DNA of 64,000 nucleotides from Cystobacter fuscus DSM 2262 (lineage in GTDB: Bacteria; Myxococcota; Myxococcia; Myxococcales; Myxococcaceae). Below, one piece after another: positions 43,802-53,731 of this stretch (the stretch's first letter is position 1; each line of letters opens with the position of its first letter). The notes below the pieces were generated by a model. That model saw only the letters and a program-made list of their open reading frames with translations. It was not told the DNA's origin and did no database searches. Location: NCBI RefSeq assembly GCF_000335475.2, contig NZ_ANAH02000005.1, positions 434,001-498,000 on the forward strand, in the 5' to 3' direction. Both the position numbers and the translations under genes were made by a program.

Positions 43802-44569
43802 ATGAAAGAGGCAGAGGATCAAAGCCAGGGGCAGAAGCTCCTCTCGGCCGTCGAACGCATCATCTCCGACACGGACAGCCTGATCGCACTGGCCGAGGAG
43901 TACCTGGGACAGGCGCGCAAGAAGAAGCTCGCGAGCGAGGCCGAAACGCGTGAGGCCGCCGCGGCCGCGGTGGTGAGCTACTTCTCCACCCGTGCCGCCA
44001 TCTCCGGGGGACTGGCCGCGGCGCCCGCCCTGATTCCGGGCGTGGGCAGTCTGGCCGCGGTCCTCGGCGGAACCCTCGCGGACATGGGCTTTCTCCTCAA
44101 GTACGAGGTGGAGATGGCGTTGGTGCTCAGCCATCTCCACGGCTTCGACATCCGGAAGGAGGAGGAGCGGCAACTGGCCTTCCTCCTCGCCTCGGTGGGC
44201 ACCTACGACGCCAAGAGCGGCCGCAACGCCTTCCTGGACATGGCCCAGGTCGAGGGCATCGCCCTCTGGAAGTATGCCCCGCACGAGGTCTCCAAGATGT
44301 TGGTGAGCGTGATGACCCGGATCGCGCTCCTCCAACTCTCCAAGAGTCTGGTGCGTGCCCTGCCCCTGGTGGGCATCGCGGTGGGCTCGTCGATGAACAA
44401 GGTCCTCACCTCCCGCGTCGGAGATCGCTGCATCCAAGAACTCAGGACGCGCCGCGAACTCACCGGACAACCGTCCGGAGAAAACGAAGACGACGTGGTG
44501 GATGCCACGGTGCGTGAATCGGCGGAGGAAAAGCCCAAGCGGCGCGCCTCCGGTGGGAGGAAGTCATGA
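43802..44569 (+). CDS. EcsC-like membrane-associated protein
   Basis: This 255-residue protein resembles the EcsC family: a helical N-terminus, a hydrophobic Gly/Ala-rich segment (AAISGGLAAAPALIPGVGSL), the block LADMGFLLKYEVEMALVLSH followed by GFDI, and a second hydrophobic segment (ALPLVGIAVGSSMNKVL). The C-terminal 40 residues are acidic and then Lys/Arg-rich, probably disordered. EcsC proteins are often encoded with ABC transporters or proteases, but their reaction is unknown. It starts at ATG 43802 after a GGGGGGAAA site. Its stop overlaps the start of the M48 protease gene by four bases (ATGA), so the two are translated together. Confidence 0.7.
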   Translation: MKEAEDQSQGQKLLSAVERIISDTDSLIALAEEYLGQARKKKLASEAETREAAAAAVVSYFSTRAAISGGLAAAPALIPGVGSLAAVLGGTLADMGFLLKYEVEMALVLSHLHGFDIRKEEERQLAFLLASVGTYDAKSGRNAFLDMAQVEGIALWKYAPHEVSKMLVSVMTRIALLQLSKSLVRALPLVGIAVGSSMNKVLTSRVGDRCIQELRTRRELTGQPSGENEDDVVDATVRESAEEKPKRRASGGRKS

Positions 44570-45600
44570 AGCACGAGTCCCATGCCGAGCTGGCGGCGGC
44601 CCTCTGGCCAGACAAGAAGGATGTCCCCGTCAAGTTGCTGACGTGCCGTCACTGCGGACGGCGCAACCGTGTCCAGGTGCCCAAGGCCGTGCTCGAGCCT
44701 TCGCGCTGCGAATGCGGGGCGTGCGGGCAGGCGCTGTTCCTCACCCCCGAGGAACCGCTCACCCGCATCAGCTCGAGTGCCTATGAGCACTCACTGGATC
44801 GCTCGACGCTGGCGGCGCTCAAGGCGCTGCCGGGCTTCCCCGCCCTGGTGCGCTGGCTGATGTCCAACCTGGGCGAGCGCAGCCTGCGGCTGGAGTGCCT
44901 GTCGTCCACCGTCATGTGCGGAGAAGCACAATTCCCGGAGCTGGTGAAACTCCTCGAGGAGGCTCGCCATGGCCTGGACTTCCCCAGCCAGCCGACGCTG
45001 TTCCTCTCCGAGTCCCCCCATGCCAACGCGGTCACCTTCGGCACGGAGGAGCCCGCCGTCATCGTGTACGCGGGCCTGCTCGATCACCTGGACGACACCG
45101 AGGTGAAGTCCGTGCTGGGACATGAGCTGGGCCATCTGCACGCGGAGCACGGCCTCTACCGGACGGTGGCCCTGGTGCTGGCGGGTGGCAGTGGCCTGCT
45201 GGGCACCGTGGGACAGTGGCTGAGCTTTCCGTTGCAGAAGGCACTCTACAAATGGATGCGCTGCTCCGAGTTGACCGCGGACCGCGCGGGCCTGCTCGCC
45301 TGCCGTGACCTGAGCGCCTCCCTGGGCGTGCTGATGAAGCTGGCGGGAGGCCACCGGCCCGGCACCCGCCAGCGCACGAAGATGAAGCTGGCGCCCTTCG
45401 TCCAGCAGGCGCGCACGCTCGCGAAGCAGGAGGAGTCGAGCTGGTTCGACGGCCTGCTGGCGATGCTCCTCACGATGAACCAGAGCCACCCCTTCATCGC
45501 CTGGCGGGTGATGCACCTGCTGGAGTGGGTGGAACACGGCAACTATCTGGACATCCTGTCCGGCCACTATGAGCGCGCCAAGAATCCCGTCGCGGCCTGA
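44566..45600 (+). CDS. M48-family metalloprotease with N-terminal zinc ribbon
   Basis: This 344-residue protein begins with a zinc-ribbon-like segment, CRHCGRRNRVQVPKAVLEPS then CECGACG (about residues 26-55), ahead of the peptidase. The peptidase has HELGHLHAEH (about residue 186), an intermediate hydrophobic region and the third zinc ligand Glu in SELTADRAGLLACRD (about residue 235), as in the HtpX/M48 family. M48 enzymes clear damaged membrane or envelope proteins. No typical signal peptide is present and only one or two weak hydrophobic stretches, so it may work at the inner face of the membrane. It overlaps the EcsC-like gene by four bases; the two products probably function together. 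Confidence 0.85.
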   Translation: MKHESHAELAAALWPDKKDVPVKLLTCRHCGRRNRVQVPKAVLEPSRCECGACGQALFLTPEEPLTRISSSAYEHSLDRSTLAALKALPGFPALVRWLMSNLGERSLRLECLSSTVMCGEAQFPELVKLLEEARHGLDFPSQPTLFLSESPHANAVTFGTEEPAVIVYAGLLDHLDDTEVKSVLGHELGHLHAEHGLYRTVALVLAGGSGLLGTVGQWLSFPLQKALYKWMRCSELTADRAGLLACRDLSASLGVLMKLAGGHRPGTRQRTKMKLAPFVQQARTLAKQEESSWFDGLLAMLLTMNQSHPFIAWRVMHLLEWVEHGNYLDILSGHYERAKNPVAA

Positions 45601-45772
45601 GAGCACGGGCGAGGGTTCGCCCGCCTCCCGTCCAGCACCTCAGAATAGGAGTGATCCAGGGGCGTGTTGCCGATGGGTTGCCCATGCCAGGGCATGGCGG
45701 GGGTGCTGATGACGGATGGCGGTGCCAACACCTCGTGCTTCTCGTGCCAGCGCCCTTGGGGGGAATCGGTCG

Positions 45773-47470
45773 ATGAGACGTAAGTTGCCGCTTCAGCCGG
45801 CCGGGCTGGCCCTCGTCGCCAGCCTGCTCCTCGCACTCCTCCTCTGGGCCTCCAACCGCTCCTGGCAAAGCCTCATCGAAGCGGAAGCATGGGTGAAGCA
45901 TACCCAGGACATTCAACTCGCGACGGAGCGCCTCCAAAGCATCCTCGTGGATGCCGAAACAGGCCAGCGTGGCTTTCTCGTCACGGGCGATGAGTCCTAT
46001 CTCGCCCCCTACCAGGAGGCACTGGGAAGGTACCAGGAGGTCCTCGCGGAGGTGCGACAGCTGGCCGCCTACAGCCCCGCTCAACAACAGCGGGTCGAGA
46101 GGCTCGAGCCCCTGGTCGAAACGAAGATGGAGGAGCTCGCGAGCACCATCCAACTCCGGCGGCAGGAGGGGGGCGAAGAAGCGGCCCTGGCCATCGTTCG
46201 CACGGACCTGGGAAAGAGAACCATGGACGAGGTCCGCGGCGTTTTCCAGGAGGTGAACCAGGAGGAGCAACACCTTCTGACGGTGCTGGCGGCGCAGGCG
46301 CAACACCGCGGGCACGAGTTACGGCTCTTCATCTTCTCGATATGCGTCACCCTGGCCCTCGTCGGTGGCTCGGCCTGGGCGGGCTACCGTCGGCAGGCCC
46401 TGGCGGAGGCGGCGCTGCGCGAGAGTGAGGAAAGCTACCGCCAGCTCACCGAGAACAGCCCGGACATCGTCACGCGCTACGACCCGCGGCGTCGGCTCAT
46501 CTATGTCAACGCGGCCACCTGCCACGCCATGGGCCATGGTCCCGACGAGCTGCTGGGTCGGACCCCTCATGAGCTGGAACTGTCTTCCGAGGCGCTGACA
46601 CTCTGTATGGAGGCACTCGACAAGGCGTTCGCGGGCGAGGACGCGACGATGGTCGTCCCCGTCAGGGATTCGCGCGGAGAGCGTTGTTTTCAGACGCGCT
46701 TCGTTCCCGAGCGCGACGCACACGGCCAGGTGGTTTCCGTGCTGACCATCAGCTGGGACGTGACCCGGTTCGCGCGCCAGCGGGAGGAGGAGCGGCAGCG
46801 TGCGGACTTCGCGCAGCAGATCGTCGGCATCGTGTCCCACGACCTGAAAACCCCCCTCAACGCCATCCTCCTCTCCACGGCGTCGTTGCTGCGCCGCGAG
46901 TTGGACGAGAAGACGACGACGGCCGTCGTCCGCATCCACTCCGTCGCCGAGCGTGCCAGCCGGATGATTCGAGACCTGCTCGACTTCACGCAAGCCCGGC
47001 TGGGCCGCATACCCATCGATCGCAGGCGGGTGAACCTCCACGAGCTCGCCCACCATGCGGTGGAGGAGGTGCGGTTGGCGCATCCGGACAGGTCGGTGGA
47101 GTTGAACCTCGAGGGAGACGGGTGGGGCCAGTGGGATGGAGACCGGCTGGCCCAGGTTCTCTCCAATCTGCTGTGTAACGCGCTGGCCTACAGCCCCCCG
47201 GACACGCCGGTACGGGTGGAGGTACGAGGCAGCAGCGGCGACCCCGTACTCTCCATCCACAACATGGGCGAGCCCATTCCGCCCGAGCTGCGCTCGCGGC
47301 TCTTCGAGCCCATGCAGCGAGGGGCTTGCTCCAACCAGAAGAGCAGCCGGAGCATTGGTCTGGGGCTCTTCATCGTGAAGCACGTCGTCATGGCGCACGG
47401 CGGCCACGTCGAGGTGGAGTCCTCGAAGGAAGCAGGGACGACCTTCCTCGTGCGGATGCCTCGGGCCTGA
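45773..47470 (+). CDS. CHASE3-PAS sensor histidine kinase
   Basis: This 565-residue membrane kinase has two transmembrane segments (about residues 10-26 and 184-203) that enclose a periplasmic CHASE3 domain containing ILVDAETGQRGFLVTGDESY (about 58-77), a PAS domain from YRQLTENSPDIVTRYDPRRR (about 220-345), a dimerisation domain with IVSHDLKTPLNAIL (phosphoacceptor His about 357), and an ATPase domain with QVLSNLLCNALAYS (N box) and SIGLGLFIVKHVV (G2). The G1 loop reads IHNMGEPIPPE, a variant common in one kinase subgroup. No response regulator is next to it. ATG 45773 starts the first transmembrane segment. It converges with the subtilase gene, six bases away. Confidence 0.9.
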   Translation: MRRKLPLQPAGLALVASLLLALLLWASNRSWQSLIEAEAWVKHTQDIQLATERLQSILVDAETGQRGFLVTGDESYLAPYQEALGRYQEVLAEVRQLAAYSPAQQQRVERLEPLVETKMEELASTIQLRRQEGGEEAALAIVRTDLGKRTMDEVRGVFQEVNQEEQHLLTVLAAQAQHRGHELRLFIFSICVTLALVGGSAWAGYRRQALAEAALRESEESYRQLTENSPDIVTRYDPRRRLIYVNAATCHAMGHGPDELLGRTPHELELSSEALTLCMEALDKAFAGEDATMVVPVRDSRGERCFQTRFVPERDAHGQVVSVLTISWDVTRFARQREEERQRADFAQQIVGIVSHDLKTPLNAILLSTASLLRRELDEKTTTAVVRIHSVAERASRMIRDLLDFTQARLGRIPIDRRRVNLHELAHHAVEEVRLAHPDRSVELNLEGDGWGQWDGDRLAQVLSNLLCNALAYSPPDTPVRVEVRGSSGDPVLSIHNMGEPIPPELRSRLFEPMQRGACSNQKSSRSIGLGLFIVKHVVMAHGGHVEVESSKEAGTTFLVRMPRA

Positions 47471-47475
47471 GCGGG

Positions 47476-50400
47476 TCAATTCACCTTGACGGAGATGGAC
47501 GCCGACGTGGTGACGTTGCCCGCCGCGTCATGGGCCCTGGCCGTCAAGGTGTGCATCCCCTTGGAGACGAGCAGCAGACTCCAGCTCACGCTGTAGGGCG
47601 CCGTGGTGTCCGTGCCGATGACGGTGCCTCCGTCGTAGAACACCACCTGGGCAACCCCCACGTTGTCACTGGCACTGGCCTGCAGGGTGGCGCTCAGGAA
47701 GAGCGAGGCCCCGTTGGTCGGCGAGGTGATGGCCACGGTGGGCGCGACATTGTCCACCGTGACAATCCGACCCGCGGACACGGTGACGTTGCCCGCCGCG
47801 TCGTAGGCCCGCGTGGTGAGCGTGACGGCACCGCCATTGGCCACGGTCGTCGTGTCCCAGCTCACCCTGTACGGTGCCGTGGTGGCCGTCCCGAGCAGCG
47901 TCCCCCCCGCGTAGAACTCGACCCCCACCACGCCCACGGTGTCGCTGGCGGTGGCGCTGACCAGGACGGTGCCCCGGACCCGAGCGTTCTCCGCGGGAGT
48001 GGCGAGGGCCGTCGTCGGCGCGGTGTTGTCGAGGGTCACCCCTACCCCGGCGGAGGTGTGGACATTGCCAGCACGGTCATGGGCCTTCACCGTGAGGGTC
48101 TGGACCCCGTCCGCCACGCCCGTGGTGTTCCAGCTCACCGCATAGGGCGCGCTGGTGTCGGTGCCGAGCAGCGTCGTGCCTCGGTAGAACTCGACCTTGG
48201 AGAGCCCCTGGTTGTCGCTGGCGGTGGCCTCGAGCACGACAGTGCCCCGCAGGAACAGACCCTGAGCGGGTGCGGTGAGCGCCGCCTCCGGCAGGAGGTT
48301 GTCGGTGTTCACCAGGACCGCGCCCGAGGTGCCGACGTTGCCGGCTCGGTCATGGGCCTTCGTGGTGAGTGTGTGAGCCCCATCCGCCACCGCGGTGCTG
48401 TCCCAGCTCATCTCATAGGGCGCGCTGGCATCCGTGCCGAGCAGCACCCCGTCCGCGTAGAACTCGACCCTCGTCACCCCTCCGGTGTCACTGGCGGTGG
48501 CGCTGATCTGGACGGTTCCCCCGACCTGGGCGTTGCGCGCCGGAGCGCTGATGCTCGTCACCGGCGAGGAGTAGTCGACGGTCACCCCGACGCCGGCGGA
48601 GGTGCGGACGTTGCCAGCCCGGTCATGGGCCTTCACCGAGAGCGTATGGGCCCCCTCCCCCACGGTCATGGCGAACCAGTCCACCGTGTAGGGCGCGCTG
48701 CTGTCGGCTCCGATCAGCGACCCATCCACGTAGAACTCGACCGTCACCACCCCTCCAGTGTCGCTGGCGGTGGCCTCGAGCAGGGCGCGGGTCTGGAGGA
48801 ACATTCCCTGCGTGGGAGAAGTGAGGGCCACGTCCGGCGGAGTGTTGTCGACGTTCACCCCGACCGCGGGCGAGGTTCCGACGTGCCCCCCGATGTCGTA
48901 GGCCCTGGCGGTGAGCGAGTGGGCCCCGTCCACCATGGCGGTGCTGTTCCAGCTCACCTCATAGGGCGCGCTGGTGTCGGTGCCGAACAGCGCCCCGTCC
49001 GCGTAGAACTCGACCCTCTCCATGGGCTGGGCGCTGGAGGCCGTCGCGGTCACCACGACCGAGCCCCGCACCCGCGCGTTGTTGGCGGGAGCGGTGAGTG
49101 CCACCACCGGGTTCACATCCACCGCGAAGGCCAGGTCGTCATGGTCGTCCAGGATGCCAACGCTGCACGCCGAGCCGCTGGAGCCGCCCGAGCGGAACTG
49201 GGCGCGCACCGCCTGCAGGAAGCCCGAGGGCAGGACATACTCCGCCGAGAGCACCTGGGGCCCCGTCGCACCCGGCCGCAACGTGGTCAGGTACGTCCAC
49301 GAGGGGTTGTTGGCATCGCTCGCGGAGAACAGATCGAGCGCATCCGTGGAGGTGCTGAGGGCGTCGACGTGGACCTCGATCCGGACGCGCCGGCCCTGGC
49401 CGAAGAGCGCTCCATTGACCTCGGACACCTTGAGCCGCTGGATGTGATGCCCGGTGCCGCTGTTTCCCGCTCCGTCGGAACAAGTCCCATTGATCGTGTT
49501 GGGCCCATTGGACTCCAAGGAGGACCGGCCGCTCACGAGCAGCGTGGTGTCACAGACGTTGTTGGGCGTGGCGCACGTCGGCACGCGGAGCGCGGCATCG
49601 TACACGGCGCCGCCAGACGGATTCGTGGCCACCGCGACCTCGGCGCTCGTCGCCATGTTGTCCACCCTGTCATGGGCCCTGGCGGACAGGGTGTGGCTCC
49701 CGCTCGCCCACGCGTTGCTGTCCCAGTCCACGGCGAAGGGCGCCGTCGTGTCGCTCGCCAGCAACACCCCATCCACGAAGAACTCGACCCGGGCCACACC
49801 GGAGGCGTCGGTGGCATTGGCCGAGATCGTCACGGGCCCGACGAGCGTCGCGCCGCTGGTGGGCGCGGTGATCACAACCGAGGGCGGCGTGAGCTCGGGC
49901 ACGGTGGTCACCGGCACCTGCGCCGAGGTCGCCACATTGCCCGCCGCGTCGTGGGCCCTGGCGGTCAGCAGATGGTTCCCGCTCGCCCACGAGCCACTGC
50001 TCCAGTTCACGGCGAAGGGCGCCGTCGTGTCGCTCGCCAGCAACACCCCGTCCACGAAGAACTCGACCCGGTTGACGCCCAGATTGTCCGTGGCGTTCGC
50101 GGAGAGGAGCACGGACCCGCTCACCCGGACGCCCGGGGCGGGTGCGGTGATGGAGACCTCCGGCGCGGTGAAGTCATTGTTCGTCGTCACCGTCACCGGT
50201 TGCGAGGCCACCACATGCCCGGCCAGATCTCGCGCCCGGGCCGTCAACGTGTGGCTGCCGTTGGCGACGCTCCGGGTGTCCCACACCACGCCGAAGGGTT
50301 CCGAGGCATCCGTTCCAATCAAGGTCTGCCCGTCATGGAAGTCCACGGCCACCACGCCGAAGTTGTCACTCGCCGTGGCCGACAGCGTGACGTTGCCCGT

Positions 50401-53400
50401 CAGCGTCGCGCCCGGGGCGGGCGCGGTGAGCACGGCCTGGGGAGGAACGGAGTCTGTCTCCTGAACGACCGGGAAGACCAGGTCATCGCGATCGTTGAAC
50501 GAGGCCTCTCTCGGATCCTCGGCGCAGGCTCCGGGGCCTATCACCAGGTTGAAGGCCGCGCGCACGGCCTGCAAGCCGCCAGCGGGCAGGACGTACTCCG
50601 CGGACAGCGTCTGCGCGCCCACCGTCGTGGGCCAGACCGTGGTGATGTAGTTCCACGAGGGCTGGGTCGCATCCGCCGTGGAGTACAGATCCAGCCTGTC
50701 ATAGGGCAGCGACTGGGTATTGGCGACCACCACGTCGACCTCGATCCGGACCCGCTTGCCCGCGGCCAGGGCCGTGCCGTCCTGGCGGATCACCCGGATC
50801 CGGGAGACCGACTCGGCCTGCGATTCCGTGCGCGTGCCGTCGAGGCACCCATCCAGGGTGTTGGGTGTGTTGAGCTCGGGACCGAAGAACTGTCCCCGTC
50901 CCTGGACCAGACCGCGGGTGTCGCAGCGCTCCGCCACGCCGTCGCATCGGGGAGCCTTCAAGACCGGATCATAGCGCGCGTTGCCCGCGTTGCTCGCCAT
51001 GAAGGTGATGGGCACGCTCGTCGCCGACTGGCCCGCTCCGTCATGGGATTTGACGCTCAACGTGTGGCCACCGTTGAACACGCTCACCGAGTCCCAGGCG
51101 AGAGCGAACGGCGCCGTCGTGTCGGTCCCGACGAGCATGCCATCCACGAAGAACTCCACCTTGGTCACCTGCCGGTCATCGCTGGCGGCCACCTCGACGG
51201 ACACGGTGCCACTCACGGTGGCCCCGGCGGCGGGCGAGGTGATGACGGGCTCGGACGGTGGGGTGAAGTCGTTGTCCACGAGCACGTTCACGGTGCTCTG
51301 CGCGACGTTGCCGGCCACGTCGTGGGCGAGCGCGGTGAGGGTATAGGGGCCGTTGGGCAGCGTCCGGGTCGCCCAGCTCCACGTGTAGGGAGCCTGGGTG
51401 TCCGTCGTGAGCAGGGTCGAGCCCGCGTACAGCTCCACGCGCTGCACGCCGAAGTTGTCACTCGCCTCGATCCTGATGGGGACCACGCTGTCCACCGTGG
51501 CGCCTTCCCCTGGCGAGGTGATGGCCACGGCGGGCGGCGTGGGATCCGGATCCTGGCCCACCGCGAAGACCAGATCGTCATGGTCCGTGCTCCAGCCATA
51601 CCGGACGCAGGTCTTGGTCGCGGAACTCATATCCTCGGTCAGCACGCCCCGGATGACCTGCATGCCCCCCAGGGGGAGCAGGTACCTGGCCGAGAAGACC
51701 TGGAGACCCTCCCCCGCCCACAGGGTCGCGATGTGGGTCCAGACGGGATTGCTCGCGTCGGCCGCGGCGAGGAGCTCCAGGTGCTCGTAGGTCGCGTAGT
51801 AGGCGCTCTTCTTCACGAAGATCGTGGCCTGGATCGTCACCTCCTTGCCCGCCTGGAAGGTGGTGCCATCGCTCGGGAAGACGAGGAGCCGCTGCAGCGA
51901 GGGGGTCTCGAGGTACGTGCCCCCCTGCCCGTCCGGGCAGAGGCCACCCAGGGTGTTGGGCGCGTGGGGCTCGGGGCCGGAGCTCGCCCGTCCCTCCAGG
52001 AGCCGTCCCGAGTCGCACCTGCCGCCCACCGCCGTGCAGACAGGCACTCCCATCGCGGGCTCGAACAGCGCCTCCCCGGCGTTGGCGAGCGTCACCTCGA
52101 CCGGGGTGCTCACCCCCTGATTGTAGTGGAGATCATAGGCCCGGGCGGAGAGCACCACCGGACCGTTGAGGGTGGTGAGGCTGTTCCACGCCAGCGCATA
52201 GGGCGCCGTGGCATCCGAGCCGATCAAGCGGTCGCCGAGGAAGAACTCGACCTTGGCGATGCCCGATTCATCCGTCGCGGTGGCGGACAGGTGCACCGTG
52301 CCGCTCACCGTCGTACCGACGGCGGGCGCGGTGAGAAGGACTCGCGGCGGAGCCTGGTCAGGCCCGTTGCCGCGGGCGTACAGGAGCCGATACGTCGGGT
52401 CGGAGGAACCCGGGTACATCACATCGGGCGTGGCGCGGGTGATGAGCTCGGTGGAGACTTCAGCGGGCGTGGCCTGGGGATGCGCTTCCAGGTAGAGCGC
52501 CGCCACCCCCGCCACATGCGCGGCCGCCATCGAGGTGCCGTCGAGCATCTGGGTGCTGGTATCGCTGGTGCCCCAGGCCGAGGTGATGCCGACGCCTGGC
52601 GCGTAGAGGTCCACGCAGCCGCCGACGTTGGAGATGGAGGCCACGGAGTCATTGGAGTTGGACGCGCCAACCGTCAGCGCGGCGGGCGTCCGGCCAGGAG
52701 ACAGCAGGCACGCGTTGAGCGAGCCCACCCTGCCCGCCGAGACCGCATAGGTGACTCCGGCGTTGATGGAGCGGGTGACCGCGTCGTCCAGCGACGTCGT
52801 CGCGGAGGTGGACAGGCTGATGTTGGCCACCGCCGGCTTCTCGTGGTGGACCGTCACCCAGTCGATGCCCGCGATCAGATCGGACACGTAGCCCACGTTC
52901 TCGCAGTCCATCACCCGCACGGAGTGCAGGGTCACCCCCTTGGCCACCCCATACGTCGCCCCACCGATGATTCCCGCGATGTGCGTGCCGTGGCCGTCGC
53001 AGTCGTTGGAGCCGTTGCCGTCATCGTAGGCGGTGAAGCCAGGGACCGCTCGCCCACCGAACTCGGAGTGGGAGAAGCGGATGCCCGAGTCGATGACGTA
53101 GGCGTGGACTCCGCTGCCGCTCTGATCCGGTTGGTACGTCCCGTCCAATGGCCGTTCCCGCTGATCGATGCGGTCGAGTCCCCAGGGCGCGTTCGACTGC
53201 GTGCCCATGAAGGAGAGCCTGGAGTCCTCCTCCACATAGCGCACGCGCGGATCGTTGCTCAGCTTCAGCGCGGCGGCCTCGGACATCGTCACGGCGAAGC
53301 CCTGGAGGGCACGCGAGTACACGTGCTTCACGCTCGCCCCGTGAAGCGCGGAGAGCCAGGCCACCTGGGCCCGGGCCACGACCTTGTCGTCGAGGACGAC

Positions 53401-53577
53401 GATGTAGCGGCCAGGCACGGCCTTCTCGGTCTTCAGCAACCGGCTGCCCGCCACGAAGACCCGGGCCGTCTCCGGCTTCCGCGAGGCTTCCGCCTCACTC
53501 GTCGTGCGTTCTTCAGCCGTGGGTGTACACGAAGCGTGCACGAGTGCCGCCGCGAACAACGTCACCAGGAACCGCAT
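47476..53577 (-). CDS. Giant subtilisin-type (S8) protease with 12 Ig-like domains
   Basis: This 2033-residue exported protein has a signal peptide (possible lipobox at HASC), an I9 propeptide (about residues 45-135, RYIVVLDDKVVARAQVAWLS) and a subtilisin domain of the proteinase K type with Asp in YVIDSGIRFSHSEF (about 161), His in CDGHGTHIAGIIGG (about 192) and Ser in LDGTSMAAAHVAG (about 346). From about residue 450 on follow 12 Ig-like domains of about 95 residues (VxLTAPAxGAxVxGxVxLSA, VEFYxDGxLLGTDTxAP, DxAGN). Three copies of a different module of about 140-150 residues (CDxxxLLxGR, PNTLxGxCxDG, ...HDDLVFAV) are inserted after Ig domains 1, 3 and 6. The catalytic triad is complete. It probably acts outside the cell. 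It starts at ATG 53577; the frame is open upstream. Confidence 0.9.
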   Translation of the reverse strand: MRFLVTLFAAALVHASCTPTAEERTTSEAEASRKPETARVFVAGSRLLKTEKAVPGRYIVVLDDKVVARAQVAWLSALHGASVKHVYSRALQGFAVTMSEAAALKLSNDPRVRYVEEDSRLSFMGTQSNAPWGLDRIDQRERPLDGTYQPDQSGSGVHAYVIDSGIRFSHSEFGGRAVPGFTAYDDGNGSNDCDGHGTHIAGIIGGATYGVAKGVTLHSVRVMDCENVGYVSDLIAGIDWVTVHHEKPAVANISLSTSATTSLDDAVTRSINAGVTYAVSAGRVGSLNACLLSPGRTPAALTVGASNSNDSVASISNVGGCVDLYAPGVGITSAWGTSDTSTQMLDGTSMAAAHVAGVAALYLEAHPQATPAEVSTELITRATPDVMYPGSSDPTYRLLYARGNGPDQAPPRVLLTAPAVGTTVSGTVHLSATATDESGIAKVEFFLGDRLIGSDATAPYALAWNSLTTLNGPVVLSARAYDLHYNQGVSTPVEVTLANAGEALFEPAMGVPVCTAVGGRCDSGRLLEGRASSGPEPHAPNTLGGLCPDGQGGTYLETPSLQRLLVFPSDGTTFQAGKEVTIQATIFVKKSAYYATYEHLELLAAADASNPVWTHIATLWAGEGLQVFSARYLLPLGGMQVIRGVLTEDMSSATKTCVRYGWSTDHDDLVFAVGQDPDPTPPAVAITSPGEGATVDSVVPIRIEASDNFGVQRVELYAGSTLLTTDTQAPYTWSWATRTLPNGPYTLTALAHDVAGNVAQSTVNVLVDNDFTPPSEPVITSPAAGATVSGTVSVEVAASDDRQVTKVEFFVDGMLVGTDTTAPFALAWDSVSVFNGGHTLSVKSHDGAGQSATSVPITFMASNAGNARYDPVLKAPRCDGVAERCDTRGLVQGRGQFFGPELNTPNTLDGCLDGTRTESQAESVSRIRVIRQDGTALAAGKRVRIEVDVVVANTQSLPYDRLDLYSTADATQPSWNYITTVWPTTVGAQTLSAEYVLPAGGLQAVRAAFNLVIGPGACAEDPREASFNDRDDLVFPVVQETDSVPPQAVLTAPAPGATLTGNVTLSATASDNFGVVAVDFHDGQTLIGTDASEPFGVVWDTRSVANGSHTLTARARDLAGHVVASQPVTVTTNNDFTAPEVSITAPAPGVRVSGSVLLSANATDNLGVNRVEFFVDGVLLASDTTAPFAVNWSSGSWASGNHLLTARAHDAAGNVATSAQVPVTTVPELTPPSVVITAPTSGATLVGPVTISANATDASGVARVEFFVDGVLLASDTTAPFAVDWDSNAWASGSHTLSARAHDRVDNMATSAEVAVATNPSGGAVYDAALRVPTCATPNNVCDTTLLVSGRSSLESNGPNTINGTCSDGAGNSGTGHHIQRLKVSEVNGALFGQGRRVRIEVHVDALSTSTDALDLFSASDANNPSWTYLTTLRPGATGPQVLSAEYVLPSGFLQAVRAQFRSGGSSGSACSVGILDDHDDLAFAVDVNPVVALTAPANNARVRGSVVVTATASSAQPMERVEFYADGALFGTDTSAPYEVSWNSTAMVDGAHSLTARAYDIGGHVGTSPAVGVNVDNTPPDVALTSPTQGMFLQTRALLEATASDTGGVVTVEFYVDGSLIGADSSAPYTVDWFAMTVGEGAHTLSVKAHDRAGNVRTSAGVGVTVDYSSPVTSISAPARNAQVGGTVQISATASDTGGVTRVEFYADGVLLGTDASAPYEMSWDSTAVADGAHTLTTKAHDRAGNVGTSGAVLVNTDNLLPEAALTAPAQGLFLRGTVVLEATASDNQGLSKVEFYRGTTLLGTDTSAPYAVSWNTTGVADGVQTLTVKAHDRAGNVHTSAGVGVTLDNTAPTTALATPAENARVRGTVLVSATASDTVGVVGVEFYAGGTLLGTATTAPYRVSWDTTTVANGGAVTLTTRAYDAAGNVTVSAGRIVTVDNVAPTVAITSPTNGASLFLSATLQASASDNVGVAQVVFYDGGTVIGTDTTAPYSVSWSLLLVSKGMHTLTARAHDAAGNVTTSASISVKVN

Positions 53578-53731
53578 GGGTCTCCCCCGCGAAGCAAAAC
53601 CTCTTTCCTGGATTATTGTACAATTCCAGGAAGATTGGATCGCGACCCATGCGAAAAACCTGGTCCGAGGGGAGAAGGGGGCCTGTCCTCGCTCTGGAGC
53701 AGGCCCACCGGGTTGCCGCGTACCGGCCGGT

